In this document: positions 38,159 to 50,165 of the stretch, in pieces
Layout: each line of letters opens with the position of its first letter
Position numbering within the stretch: the stretch's first letter is position 1
Assembly: GCA_013433145.1 (NCBI GenBank)
Contig: CM024173.1
Location: 62,001-126,000, forward strand
Direction of reading: 5' to 3'
Origin: Ascaris suum
Lineage: Eukaryota; Nematoda; Chromadorea; Rhabditida; Ascarididae
Length of the DNA stretch: 64,000 bases
The notes under the pieces: generated by a model
Seen by the model: only the letters and a program-made list of their open reading frames with translations
Databases searched by the model: none
What the model was told of the DNA's origin: nothing
Made by a program: the position numbers and the translations under genes

Positions 38159-41100
38159 TATATGTTTTCCAATCTCTTCGTCTTTCTGGCGTCTCGACTG
38201 CAGAGATCTTTACAAGTAAAGCAGGAACGACCCACCGGAAGGCTCAGAGCTATTTTACAACCGGGAATGGAAAAATCTAGCATTGCGGTGTTCTGTGCTT
38301 GTGACCGGCCTGTTTTTCTTTTCCGGTTCTTTAGATAGCTTCGGTGGTGTAAATGGAGCGCTCACTGTTTTCGCTCGAACGATGAATGAGATTTTGATTC
38401 CGTTTACGCACTAATAATGAAGACCACAATTTTCTGAGACTGTATGATGGGTGGAGGAATGCATCACAGTGAGGAAATTATCTTAGAGCGAGCTAAGTGG
38501 TGAGGAACTGAAGGATTTCATGAGGCTGTACAATTTCGTTATGAGCTTGATCAGAGGTATATAGTGATTCCGTCCTTGAGCATATGTTTGAAACAGGCGG
38601 GTCATCGCTTGGAAGCCTAATGTGTTTTAAATTTGTCCTATGGAACGGGAGAAAAAGAAAGCAGCCACGTAGCGTCTACAAACGAATGTAACGAGTCCTG
38701 TGCTGGCATCAAGGGATGATGTTGTAGGAATCTCTTCGTGACATACGGCAATTTTACTTCGTGACATACGGTAGTGCGGCGCTGAGGGCATTAAACGACA
38801 ACGATATTTCTGAAAGTCTTCTATGAAAGATGACTTGTATGAGATCAGGTTTCAATAAAATCTGGACTGGGATGTTAAGGATATCCGAGGAGTTCCTTGT
38901 TTCTTGAGAACATGATAAGCAGCATACTGCAATCACCCTTGCATACATAGCGCCCCGCTGAAATTGTGAGCGAATTCTCGAATCTTTTGAGGATGTTCAG
39001 CTGCCTATGTACCTTAACTCGATACTCAAATAAATTATTGGTGCGTTAAAGGCTGTCCTTCTTTTGCTAAAAGCTGCTGACGGCAAAGTCAAAGAGGTAC
39101 GGTAGTAAATATGTTAGAAAGCTGTTTGTGTTAAAAAGGTCACCAGGAACGAAAATGCTAGTGAATGTTGTATCAAATTTGGCTCACCACAGGGATCTAT
39201 ATTCTTAACCACAGGTTTTTGCACATTGTGCCTCCACAATACGAATGGGAAAATAGTTATGTTCGTCGGTGATGTACCGCTCTTATGCAGCGGCTCTCCA
39301 GCGCAAGAGAAATTAGTGCAACTAAAAATGAACAACTTTTTTGGAGTAATTTATTTGTGTGCTTGGAAAGAAGTTCTTGAGGTTAAAGTTTAAAAAAACA
39401 CTGTCGTGAGAAGACACGTTACATCAAGGTGACTGTCAGAAAACGAACCTCGACTCATTGTTTGAGACCGGCGATGCAGCAGTGAAAGTGGGATCCTAGT
39501 AAGAAAATCAGCCTTTGTGTGGATTCGAGTCTTACCTGTCATCACTACTTCACCAAAGCTTCTCAGCATTGTTATTCCATCTCATGACATATGAGTGCTG
39601 CAGGAGATTTCAAGTTTCGAAAGTACGCAGGGCTGTATTTCAACACTCTTATTTTACTAAAGATGAGGCTGTTCCTACCATGACCGAGAACAACAAGCAC
39701 AGGTCTCAAGGTCGTTCAGAAACTAGTCATGCATGGCTTGCGAGTGGTTCATGAGAGAGGGGAGTATGAACGCGTAGCTGAGTTCAATGATAGGTCGTTT
39801 TGTCATAACTACCAATTCGTATTTTTTCAGTCTCGGTAAACAAAACTGTTATTAGTTAACATCTCGTTAGAGCGGAAAACCTCTAGTTTTGTTGATCCCC
39901 AGTGAGCCTCCATCGGATTGCGCGAGCCGATTCAGGAGTTTATCGTGGCACCTGTTCGTCAGAGAGATGTTTGCAGTAACGAACCTGTTGCATCTGGTAA
40001 TTAATGCAGTATTTTTCAGCCTTGCAGAAACTTGTTCTGGAGGGCAAAGTTGGGGAGGCGATCTCTCGCACTGAGAAGCTGTACCGAATTTGCTATCGCG
40101 CAACAAAGAACTCGCTTTATTGCTCCACTGCCAAGAGTTCGTCGAGATACTCATTCAATTAACGGAGATAAGTCTTCATGAGATTCTTTTTCCAAACATT
40201 AAAAGAGTGTATTAATGCAGAGGGGGAGAGGAGGGAGGAGGGGCGGCTTTACTGTAAGCAAGGAAGCTTTCCTTGCATAAAATTTCCAGGTTAATCGTGC
40301 TGTCTTTGCGTTCCGTCGAAAAGTTTGTCTCGTTGTTTAATGGGCTAAGAAGTCAGCAATCGTTGCAGAAGGAGGGTGAATTAAAATTCTCCACATTAGA
40401 GAATGCGAAATGGCGCAGTTTCGACGTATCGAAACATCCAAATCCCCGGTAGTGGGTGGAATACTAGTATGTATTTTGCACTATGTATCGTTTTGCCATT
40501 TTCAGTTCTAAGAACCATTAAATGCCACCTACGATGGTGTAAGGTGGGGTAGGCTGTAGTGTTGTTGCGCGGCGTAAATTGTTCGAGCGGCTATAATCTC
40601 GGAAATTTTTAACTCGAAGTTTTAGTTGTTCTGGGAGTTAAGCTAGGACTGAAATGTTTAGAGATCGGAGGTCCTCAGCTTTAACCGTGGAAACTGAGAT
40701 TCATTCTCATGTTTTAATGACAGTTAAGTACCCCTTCCCCCGTTTCCTTCTGCAACACTAATAACAAGAGCTAAGTAGGCGAGTTGTCATTTGTTGTTTA
40801 GGATAAGGTGGAGTATTTTCGAGCTGCACTCGTAGTATAGTGACTGAATAATGGCATAAAGTAACCGAAAGTTCAGAAAGTTGTTATTGAACTGGCTGCC
40901 AGTATATTTCATACTTAACGCAAGTTAAAACCACTGTAACTTTCTCATATGAGGGTGAATGATCGTAAAGGCTTGAGACCTGATATATTGAAAGATGTAC
41001 AGTTCTGCGTATTTAAGCTTCTGCGCTTGTGGTGTTTGAAATTGTGGGGTGTTCAGAGTTGAATGCTAACCAAGGTAGTAATGTAATAGTGCCATGTCTG

Positions 41101-44100
41101 CTTCCCTCTCCGCGCACAATCGCAGGCTGCTTTATTGCAACATTTCCTCTTGTTGTTTTTAGGCGACGGCATGTTGCCTGACTTCGTTTCGGGTGCTGCT
41201 GAATGCAGTAAGAGTGAAATGGATTGTTTAGAGGGATCGAGCACCTTAAATAAGATGACCTGATGGCTGTTAAACAGGCGAGGTGTGCTAACATTAAGCC
41301 AAGCATGTATACTATAGGAAAGGATCGTAAGAAGCATTTTCGCTCTCATTTTTTCGGACTCAATATTGCAAAGTTGCCTCATCGTTTTTATTCCAGCTTG
41401 AAGCATCTAATCATTCGCTGCATTTTTACTGCATCTCGAACAAGCAGCAGAACTGTTTCGAGGATCTTAGTATCAGAAGCAAACTTAGGAACTCTTTGAC
41501 CTGATATTCCGCTATGCGTACTATATCCTACAGCACTTCAAAAAGGCTAAAGAGCCTTTGTTCTTAAGCTTGCGCTAATGCCACAGTTTTTTGCAAGGGC
41601 AAATTCCTTGAGCTGATCGAATTGACTGCGAAGCACTGAGCGTGTAATAAAATGACAACTGATTAATTGACGAATTGTTGAGTGAGCACACTTGCCGATG
41701 ATTTTTTATGCTCTCTTTTACCTACTTTGCAACCAGCTGCATTAAGTGAGACGTTATTTTCTCAAAAAGGTTCTTACCCTTGGAGAATTAGCTTAGAATT
41801 CGTTTCCTAAAGAAACGGTGATGCATCGTGCAACTCATCCGCTGGAAACATTAAACCTCAGCTTGCGTCGACCGCATCTGCAAGTAACCGAGCCGCCGCT
41901 CACTGCCTAAGGATGCACCTCCCCAAAATCATGCTCAGGTTATCAGTTCATTGTTGTTTTTTATGATGTATCGTTATACGTTTGTGAAACGCCTTCACGT
42001 GCTCTTGATTAGTTGAAGGAAATCATAATAATAACAGCGGGGACCCCTCTATCTGAGAGTGGTTCGAAGTACCAGCTGCACACCATCTCCGCTGTTTTAC
42101 AGAAATACTGCTATCACTTGTGCTCAATGTACCTTTTTTATAAGTATAGCTCTCATTAGATAGACATAGAAGTCGGTACGGTCTAGTTATTTGTGTTTAT
42201 ATACAGATTGATGGTGATTATCATTGAGTAGTTTAGATTTTGATTCTTTTGCTCAATTTTTTACTCGAACTGGCCGGTCCTTCACAATCGCTTCTAATGA
42301 GACTACTGTCGATGCGGGCGTCGTGAATCCATTTTAAACGGCGGAGTGGTCAAGGTAGGGTTTTTTGCTTTCAAACTCGCTTTAAAAAGTGACTTGTTTC
42401 CTCATCGTGAATTACACTGAGTTTTCCAAGCCGGTTTACGATATCCGCTATAAAAATGTAATCCATTTTCCTTTGAAGCAGAAGATTTTTGAGTATTTTC
42501 TTATGGAAAAATCCGGAAAATCAACTGCAAAAGAGAAGTTATTACGATGAATTTAAGAACTTATTCGTACCCCGAAAAAATTTTACATCTTCGAAAGCTT
42601 TTCTTCTGAGATTGGAAGTTCGAATTTTTCTTTGCGGCAATAGAGATTATGTCGATTACTTTTCAGTTATTTCATTAGGGCTGAACTACGACTTCAAGAC
42701 GGCATCTCACGTAGACTAATTACTATTAAGCACGTTAGTAAGGCAAAGTTGGTTAATTCTTCGTTGGCTCCAGTTTTGAATTTGCCCCTAAAAGATGCTT
42801 CTATGAAGAATCTCACCGGGTGGCTGCTTGTTTGAAGTTTTTTTCAACTTATGTTTTACACGAGTTGTTGAGACCTTTTTTAATCGACCAATGAAGTCAC
42901 CAAAATTTCCACGTAGCCATTTGATCGGGTTTCGGATTTCGCTAGACATGCGATCTTCGGATCGAATAGTTTAGAAAGCAACTTTCCTTAATTGACGTGA
43001 AAGAGCAGATTTTTTGAAGCTGTTTATGTGGGAATTCAAAACGACTGGAAAGCATGTCAGAGATTCTGACACGCAGTGTTCTTATGGGTCCTATGCATGG
43101 CATTTTTTTTTCGAGTTTCGATATTAAGTTAGGCACTGAAAGTATTGAAACATTGAAACATATGAAACAATCTAAGCGCCTTTTGTCTTACCCGTCGCTT
43201 GTAGAAATTGTAGAGGGAGGGCTCCTTTTGTGCACTTCTGCATTCGACTGTGTAAAATGCGTCAAGGCACCTTAAGAAAAGCGTGGAAAATTTCAGCTCA
43301 CTGGAGTGACTCACTTTTCTCGGAGTAAATCGACCATCCTGACTGTTGCTAGTTGGAACATGCTATAATGTTGATGCACAAATATAGAAACGACGTCCTT
43401 GTGATACGCATTGCAAACGTGGATTTGCGCAAACTTAAACTTAAAGAGCATGTCATAGTGATGTGCATTCCGAGTCGTTATCCACCTGCAAAGGTGGCCT
43501 TTGAAGGTGAGGTCGAAACGTTGATGAGGTGACAGTTCAAGAGAGCTTCTATTGCTGCGAAAAATAATGCAAGTTTGCTAAGTTCTAGGGGTTTGCGGAT
43601 GAAGAAAAATTGTTCTGAACACCAGTGGTTTCATTGCCTTGACAGCGAAGGGTGATGGCAGTAAGTGAGAAGAAAAAACGTTTTTTTTAGTCGTTTGTCT
43701 CACTTCTTCGTTTTCTCTCTTCTTTTTAAAGAGACTTTCATTCTTATTCTGGCCTGAGGTGTGAATCCGACTGCGACTTGCGACTTCCACCTCTTCAACT
43801 GGAGGACGATCGAGGGGAAGGAGGGACGGGGAAAGGGGGTAGGCCCATTTGAGGCTCTGATTTAGATGACATTTCAGAGCGGAGCATACAGCAGTCTCGT
43901 CGAGCATCAATCCGTCTTTCTCAAACCAGTATGCTCACGGTCATTTCACTCCTTCGTCACATGCCTGTCAAAATGCTTCAAACTGAAACAGGTCACTTTT
44001 TGAATCCTATTTTGCTGCACTTTACTAACACCAGAAAAGTATGTTTATTTATTTGCTTACATGAACAAGCAATTTACGTCTCATGTTGACCTTGCTTCTG

Positions 44101-44770
44101 GTATACATAACCCTCAGTATTTTCGTGTCTTGATTTAACCTGGATATTGCACGCAAGCTGTATCTCAACTTTTCCTGTTATTCCTTACAGCGACTACAGG
44201 GGATTGGTTGCATCTCCTTTTTGATTACATAGGGTGGATGGAGGAAGTAGCACCGAGGAGTATGTTGGGCGGGCTGCTAAGATGGTTGGGTACTGTGAAG
44301 TGCGTCTGACAAGCATCTATTGTAGATTCCATTCGTGCTTGTTCAATTCCATTCGTGTTTTCTTTCTTTTGTTTTTTGCTTTCTAGGAGTGCATGAATCG
44401 GAAAGTCTATGTAATCATCGGTCATGAGCACGTTTTCACGTTTAGATGTGCTCGAGTTTTGTTGCAAATAAGGAGGCTGATCCATCCACTTGAAGCGATG
44501 CTAAGTGTGAATTCTGAAAGAACATTTGAGCATTCTTTTTGCTTACTTGGCACTTATTGTTTGGATGGATGGTACGACAGGGATCTAGGCACTTTATCTG
44601 GAACTCTTGTGTTGGCCAGTAGTGAGCTGTTATTTGTCTTTCACTTTAGCCTTTGAGAGTACAGTATGGTTTCGTTTATTTCAGTTTTGCCGTTTTCAGT
44701 GATGAGCCTATGGATGACGATTGCTCACTGCCGCATGATGCGAGCTTTTCTTCTAATGGAGTTGCACATG
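32744..44770 (+). pseudogene. Second copy of RanBPM middle exons, several with indels
   Basis: Plus-strand counterparts of the left-arm exons lie at 32744-32876 (SPRY end), 37504-37647 (LisH), 40020-40171 (CTLH), 41163-41207, 42258-42354 and 44700-44770. Compared with the left arm there is one extra T near the donor of the first, an extra G in LisH (CGGCAG against CGCAG), a lost C in CTLH (TACCGAAT against TACCCGAAT), and an extra T that gives TTTTAA in the linker exon. The mini-exon and the acidic exon are intact. Read with 46085-47428, this forms the 3' half of a RanBPM gene. The indels may be consensus errors, so 'pseudogene' is provisional. Confidence 0.7.
38117..38157. repeat. (TA)n microsatellite, right arm
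   Basis: About 41 nt of TA, the counterpart of 7022-7072 and some five units shorter. Confidence 0.98.
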
Positions 44771-45173
44771 GTATAGTCCATCAGTGCCTTTTGATTCGCC
44801 CAAGCCATTTCTTTCGATATTGTGTTAAGCGTTGTAACGTTAGTAAAAGGTTTGGGTCTTACTGTTTAAGTGGACGCAAATAGCCCTTCCCCCCCTTCCC
44901 CCCCCCCCCCACCTCAACACTCAGCTTTCTTCCTTTTGCCGTCATCCCTTCCGCCACCCCAACTTGATGGTCGGATAAAGTGAAATGGAGTCATCGGATC
45001 AGGTTTAAGCTGAAGGTACCAAAAACGGTTTGTCAAAGAAGGTATATAAGTCATCTTCAGAATCGTTGAGCAGTTAAAGCGGGGTCTAGATTGCTTCTTT
45101 TCCCAATCTGGAGAATGTAATTGTACGGAGAATTGCATCTGCCTTTTTTGTGCAAGTTGTTAGTGGTCTGAAA

Positions 45174-46084
45174 GAGGTCACTTGTGAATGTAGAAGCGAC
45201 CATCGTTGTGGCTTTTTTTCGCCATATTATAGGTTTCCACTTTTGTTGCGGTATGGAGGAGCGGAGATGTGGGAGAAGAGGTTGAAGTATTGACATAGTT
45301 TTCGTGAAAGAAGAAGTAGTTGTGCGACGAAGTGATGAACCATTTATTTTGAGATTATCTGCTTCTTTCATCGGTTGTTTCGGTGCCATCGTTTTCGTCA
45401 CGAAGCACTTGCTAGCGGCTAAACGAAGTCTTTCACTGCAAAGTAGTTGCTGTCCAACAACATTAAGAGTAGGATCGAGCCGCTGGAAAAGCACTTCAGA
45501 CATCGCTGATCAATATGGCTTGCAGAGTCGAATGGTCTTTCCATAGCAAAGAACAATGGATCAGGGGCGGAAGCGAACGGCGCATCGCATGGGCACGTTT
45601 CAGCAACAACGATCGTTGCAGAAGAACTAGGTTTGTTCCCACTATGAAATTCTTTAAGGCGTTGAGCCGTTTTCTATGGAATGTTGTGTAAAAATGGAAA
45701 ACTGTCCGACTCGATCGGCTTTGAGCTGGGAATTTTGTCAGAGCCGAGTTTGTTCAGAGAGTTGAAAGGTTTGCCACTAACGTTGCCACACCCTCTGACT
45801 TCGAGGCAGTAATGTTACTACGGGTGGAGCGTTCGATGACGGCTGAAAAGCGGGTTTGCAGATTTTCCTTTTTTTTACTTTTAGTGATTCATATGCAACT
45901 GCTCAGTATGTGAATAGGGTTCTCAAAACGTCTTCTGTTTCCAAATTTTTTGGTATTGGGCGTAAGTGAGATTTCGACTAGTGGGTCAGGTTTTCAATAT
46001 TTGCTCTTGACTGAACTACTTGCTACTGTTGAGAAAACTGGTTTGTTGGTACCTGTTTTTGGGATTTGCCACACCTTTTTTGAG
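45174..46084. other. RanBPM intron sequence just outside the visible arm
   Basis: Single copy in this window. It would lie between the acidic linker exon (44700-44770) and the CRA exons. It contains a 148-codon minus-strand frame (45057-45503) crossing the arm boundary and a shorter plus frame; neither resembles a known protein. An unlocated linker exon may also be here. Confidence 0.4.
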
Positions 46085-47428
46085 GACTGCATAGACGAAT
46101 GCCTTCATGAAGACGATGCTGGAGAGGACTGCAGATCGGCGGGCTACGCCAAGACAGAGCTGGCTCCGTACGAGCGCATGCAACGTCTCCTCGAGTTTGG
46201 CAGATCAGTGAATGCGCTCAGCATAGAACTTCTGCATCCACGGGAGGCACTCATCAGTCGAATGCACGTGAGTGCTGGCGTCTGCACATTTTTCAATGCT
46301 TGCTTGCTGTGCAATTATACAATGTACATATTTCCTTTATTCAGTAGTTTTTCAAACTTATCTACGATCCTACTTCATGATGAAACCGAGTGGATTAACA
46401 GAAGGGACTGGTAAATGAAGATTGTGCTTAAAAATGCATTGAATGGATTTAAACGATGATGAATAAACTTTTTAAACATTTGCAGGATGCTTTCGCACTT
46501 ATCTGTCAGGCTACTCCGAGGCAGTCGCCAGTGGGTTACTTGATGAATCCATCGATGAGAGGGAAAGCTACAGCTGCCATGAACAGCGCCATTCTTGGTT
46601 TGTTTGTTGAAGCAGTGGTTTCTTTGATTCTCTTGAGTTGAGAAGGATGCAGGAAATCATCGTTTCCATTTGAGATACATGCCTTGGAATGTACCTACTT
46701 TCGAGTTGTGCATTCTGCTTATGAACGCTTGGGTCTTCTGCACTTTTATCATTGACAACCGTGATTTTCCAAAGGCTTAGATTGTTAGATATTTTTTGTT
46801 GCGAACAGTGACTGGCATTCGAGTCAAAGAAATCAGCGTGCTTCACATCTTGAAAGAACATGACATCCCAGAAGTTTTCTGGCAAAGGCTGGGTGTTTTT
46901 TAAAAATTATTAGCAGTACAAGTTTTTTGAAAAGCTTGTCTCCATTTGAATGGAGTGGAGAAAATGTTGGCAAAGTACTATTTTTGGTTCCGATTTCCCA
47001 ATATTTTTTAGTTTTTACTATAAGAGGCTTATTAGAGTCAGCGCACAGCGAAACTCTGTTTTCGCGGTGACATTTCTATTGATTTCTGGGGGGGGGGGGG
47101 GGGGGGGGGGGAGAGGGGCAAGTACGATTCGAACAGCTTGCCTTCTTCTAAAGCAGGCGCTTTCCTCCAGCCCGTAAATGTTTCTCTTCAATGACTTTAA
47201 AGACCTGTCATGAATCGAATAATTCTGTTTTTTTTTTTTTTTTTGAGAGGGGCGTGGTCAATTTTTGGAATTTTAGAATTCTTGGGCCTTCCTGCACAGT
47301 CAGTTCTGGATCGACACTTCCATAGAGCGCGTGAGATGCGTCATGAGCTTGCACTCGCCCAAGTTGGTGCTGCAATGTTCGCTGATGTGGAGAAGATGGT
47401 GCTTTGCGAGGAATTGGTCCATCGTTAG
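46085..47428 (+). CDS. RanBP9/RanBP10 (RanBPM) homologue, C-terminal CRA exons and stop
   Basis: Three exons joined as 46085-46267, 46486-46597 and 47277-47428. The first encodes an acidic lead-in and MQRLLEFGRSVNALSIEL (compare IERMIHFGRELQAMSEQL). The second encodes DAFALICQATPRQSPVGYLM followed by NPSM...AAMNSAIL (compare [20 protein letters not shown] and CSALNSAIL). The third encodes EFLGLPAQSVLDRHFHRARE, ...GAAMFADVEKMVL and ends ELVHR-TAG, matching the end of RANBP9 (LPKQPPL...CAFATVEDYLH). Donors and acceptors are canonical (CAC|GTGAGT, TTTGCAG, CTTG|GTTTGT, ATTTTAG) and phases agree. CRA binds other CTLH-complex subunits. The 5' edge of the first exon is uncertain. A G24 tract and a T17 tract lie in the last intron. 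AATAAA at 47827 or 47937 could serve as poly(A) signal. Confidence 0.93.
47088..47111. repeat. G24 homopolymer in the last RanBPM intron
   Basis: Twenty-four consecutive G, followed 116 nt later by T17 (47228-47244). Both are in the intron before the terminal CRA exon. Confidence 0.97.
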
Positions 47429-47939
47429 GCGGAAGTATTGCGCCGTGCACTCTTTTTATCTCTTTTATGAACTATTTGTTTCAATTGTGCTAGCAGAAAA
47501 TGTTTACTTGTTTACTTGCTGAGGAACATTTCTGTTTGCCGCTGTGTGTGTTGTTTGTATCAACTCCCTCCCCTCCCCTTCTCTTGCAGTTAGAAAAATG
47601 ATGGAGAAGACATCTGCGTAAAATTTCATATGGTTTTTGCTTGATATAATTTTGTAATGTCGTGGAGTGGCGGAAGAAGATGTTTTTTCCACATTATTCA
47701 ACTTTTGATATTAGATCACTTTTTTGCTGCTAAGTAGAAGAAATGCTGTACTCGGCTTTCGTCGACTTCCAGCTGTTGGGAGGTTCCTTCTTGTTTGAGA
47801 CGCATAAAGGGGAGGGGCAGGGGAGGAATAAAAATAGATACTGATGGACGACTTCGCGCGTAAATGAATCCCGGCAGAAAGCGGAACACTGCGCTTTGTT
47901 TAATAATGTTCTGTTCTCTGCTGAGGTTTCTCAGCAAAT

Positions 47940-48055
47940 AAAATCGCCCATCATCATCTCTTTATTGAATATGCATACATATATGTACATCATATACGTT
48001 TACGTATATATGTACACGTATTTATCTGTGCACATATATGATGTATATGATGTCA
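47940..48055. repeat. Alternating purine/pyrimidine stretch
   Basis: ATACATATATGTACATCATA and similar ACGTATATATGT units, a low-complexity AT/GC alternating block downstream of the RanBPM stop. Confidence 0.75.
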
Positions 48056-48559
48056 TCGCCGTATGTCAGTTGCTAAATGCAAGGAAATATAGAGCCGTTT
48101 ATTAGACTTCGCATATCAGTTGACTGTTGTGTGCAAATGTTGTATCACCATAACCAGCATCTACAGCGATGCGGGCGGCTTCTGGCATTGTGCATGAATA
48201 AGTACTCCAAATATTTTGTTAAGGGCTAAAACTGGGGAACCAAAGATAATGGACACCTAAGATTTTGTGGAATCCAATGTGAGATGATGTGTTATATTAC
48301 CGAAGAATTTCTTTGATTTCTAAAATATCAAGTGGGGAACCATGAATGAATAGCCATGAAATGGCCCTTTTACATTCTCTTACAATCGGTTTTGTCGAAG
48401 TTGGATCTGTTGTTTTCTGTCAGTGTTAGTTTAAAACGACGGAAATTTGTGTGTCACAGGATGTCATTACTTGGTTCACCTTGTTCAATAACTGTTCCGA
48501 TTTTGAATCCATTTTTTGTCGTTTTTTTTAAATTTTAATTTTTGATGCCTTTCAACTCG

Positions 48560-49015
48560 CGTTAGTGCTAGTGCTATTGGTAGTGTTAGTGCTGATGGTA
48601 GTGGTAGTGCTGCTCGCAATGGTAGTGGTAGTGGCAGTGGTAGTGCTGATGGGGTAATGGTAGTGCCAGTGGTAGTGCTTGTGCTAGTCCTAGTTTTAGT
48701 GGTAGAGCTAGTGCTAGTGCTAGTGCTAGTGGCAGTGCCAGTCGCAGTGTTAATGCTGGTGGTAGTGGTAGTGCTAATCGTCGTTAAAGTAATAGTGCTA
48801 ATGTTAGTGCTAGCGAAGCCGCGAGGTTAGATTTGAAAGTTCGTTCCACATTTTTCCTCACAGTGCTCATCTACCTCCACATATATATATCCTGGTCGTA
48901 GTTGTAGTGGTATTGCTGCTGGTAGTGGTATTGCTAGTCCTGTTGGTACTTTTAATGCTAGTGCTAGTGCCAGTGTTACTGTTAGTGTTAGTGTTAGTGC
49001 TAACGCTAGTGCTCC
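48560..49015. repeat. Degenerate TAGTGN hexamer minisatellite in two blocks
   Basis: 48560-48815 and 48895-49015 consist of GGTAGTG, GCTAGTG and GTTAGTG units in a strict 6-base register. About 80 nt of unrelated sequence (ending in a short ATATATATAT) lies between them. On the minus strand the register produces a Leu/Ala/Thr-rich peptide (ALALTLTLTV) that I take as an artefact. The unit is not the nematode telomere hexamer TTAGGC. Confidence 0.9.
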
Positions 49016-49667
49016 TCTCATTGGGCTCCTCTCATTTCCCCCTTTCATGATGGGCACATGGGTAAGTTTTCAATTTCATGTGAGCAGCTATTTGCGGTCG
49101 ACCTAGATTTATCTACCATCGTGTGAGCAAGGCGCTTTGTTGCAGAAGGGTCTAGCATTAGGTCAAGCATTTGCAGACCGATGTTTCAATTGATAATGCT
49201 GCATCTTCCTTGTGGAGCTTTTTCAAGAATGTGTCCTAGAATCAGAAAGGATGGGTTGTCAATCGTCGAATGCGCTTTCAGAGACTTGAGCATAAAAATT
49301 TGCCCCGACCTCCTTTGCTGCTTGGCTTATTATAAGCTGGGCCAGATTCATATAATGTTGTTACTTGTACTGTTTGAGGTGCTGTCGGGAGGTTTTTGCT
49401 ACTGCATTTTCGATTGAATTGACGACTCCTATGGGGAGTGTGAAGCTGCAGAAAAGCAAACAGCAGTAGTTTCTGAAATGGGCCGTGTTCTTAGCGAGCG
49501 ATGACACCTTGATCATTCATTGTTAAAAACGTTGCAGTAAACGTAACAATATATCATGGGGAAGCAGGATTTGAAAAACAAAACTTGACAGATTTTGAAG
49601 GGCATTACAAACTTCATTAGAACCCTCAGAACCTGAGATTTAAAAAAACTTTTCCTCACACCGATTC

Positions 49668-50165
49668 ATGCTCATTCCAAATCGATCAAAAACAAGGCAA
49701 AAAGACGGCGGAGGCGGTCAGAGATGTTGGCAGATGCTTTTACAGGTAAGTATTATACGTATGCAATTTCTCGCTCCCGAAGGGTTCACTGGGCGAAAGA
49801 TCCTCAGAGCAAAATTTGCACGTTTGGCAATACAGTCCAACAGTTTAGCCGCCTAATGATTGATCAGAACCTTTTCTATCGATCACGTTTCGATCTGTGA
49901 ACACTTCAGGAGCGAGGAATTGTTCACGTTGATATTTGCATGTAAAAGCAGTTGCCAACATTTCTGATCGCAACCGTCATCCTCTTGCCTTGGTTGCGAT
50001 CGATTTGGAATGAACACAAGTCGATGAAAGGAAAGGTTTTCGTTTTTATCTCACATTGTGATGAATGAATTTATCTGATTTATATAGGCGTTACGTCGTA
50101 GAAGAGAGTCGTTGGCGATTGATCCGGTGTGGCTGATAGAACCTGTAAAAAAGAAAACGCAATGA
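49668..50165 (+). CDS. Possible two-exon reading frame, unrecognised
   Basis: An ATG frame of 26 codons (49668-49745) ends at a good donor, TTACAG|GTAAGT. An acceptor TTATATAG precedes 50088-50165, which reads ALRRRRESLAIDPVWLIEPV followed by KKKTQ and a stop, in matching phase. The join would give a basic protein of about 51 residues, or the end of a longer one. Another frame, FQIDQKQGKKTAEAVRDVGR, is open across the same junction, so even the frame is uncertain. Confidence 0.3.

Larger units (their letters stand above)
32268..45173 (-). repeat. Right arm of the inverted repeat
   Basis: Reverse-complement copy of 1-12922. The last shared bases at 45173 correspond to window base 1, so the arm may be longer than can be seen. 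In the four clearest comparisons with the left arm, the RanBPM exons here carry a one-base indel absent from the left arm: in the LisH, CTLH and linker exons and at the 3' end of the SPRY-end exon. This suggests an unpolished or decayed copy. The inner end at about 32268 is fused to a third partial copy (31601-32258), and the 10-N gap lies just beyond it. Confidence 0.95.

Noticed and set aside
39889..40074. Open frame just upstream of the right-arm CTLH exon, first taken as a RanBPM exon
   Set aside because: The LisH exon joins the CTLH exon directly in phase in the left arm, leaving no room for it; the left-arm version also shifts frame.
1..45173. Inverted repeat as a transposon with long terminal inverted repeats
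   Set aside because: The arms contain exons of a host RanBPM gene and I see no transposase in the spacer; target-site duplications cannot be tested because the left arm runs off the window.
48827..49057. Minus-strand frame rich in Ala, Leu and Thr that could look like a signal or membrane segment
   Set aside because: It is the TAGTGN hexamer read in frame, with a strict 2-residue period; a repeat artefact.
49181..49417. Frame with a tract reading SLWSFFKNVS...GWVVNRRMRFQRLEHK in an alternative frame
   Set aside because: A stop interrupts it, no matching splice sites were found, and no family is recognisable.
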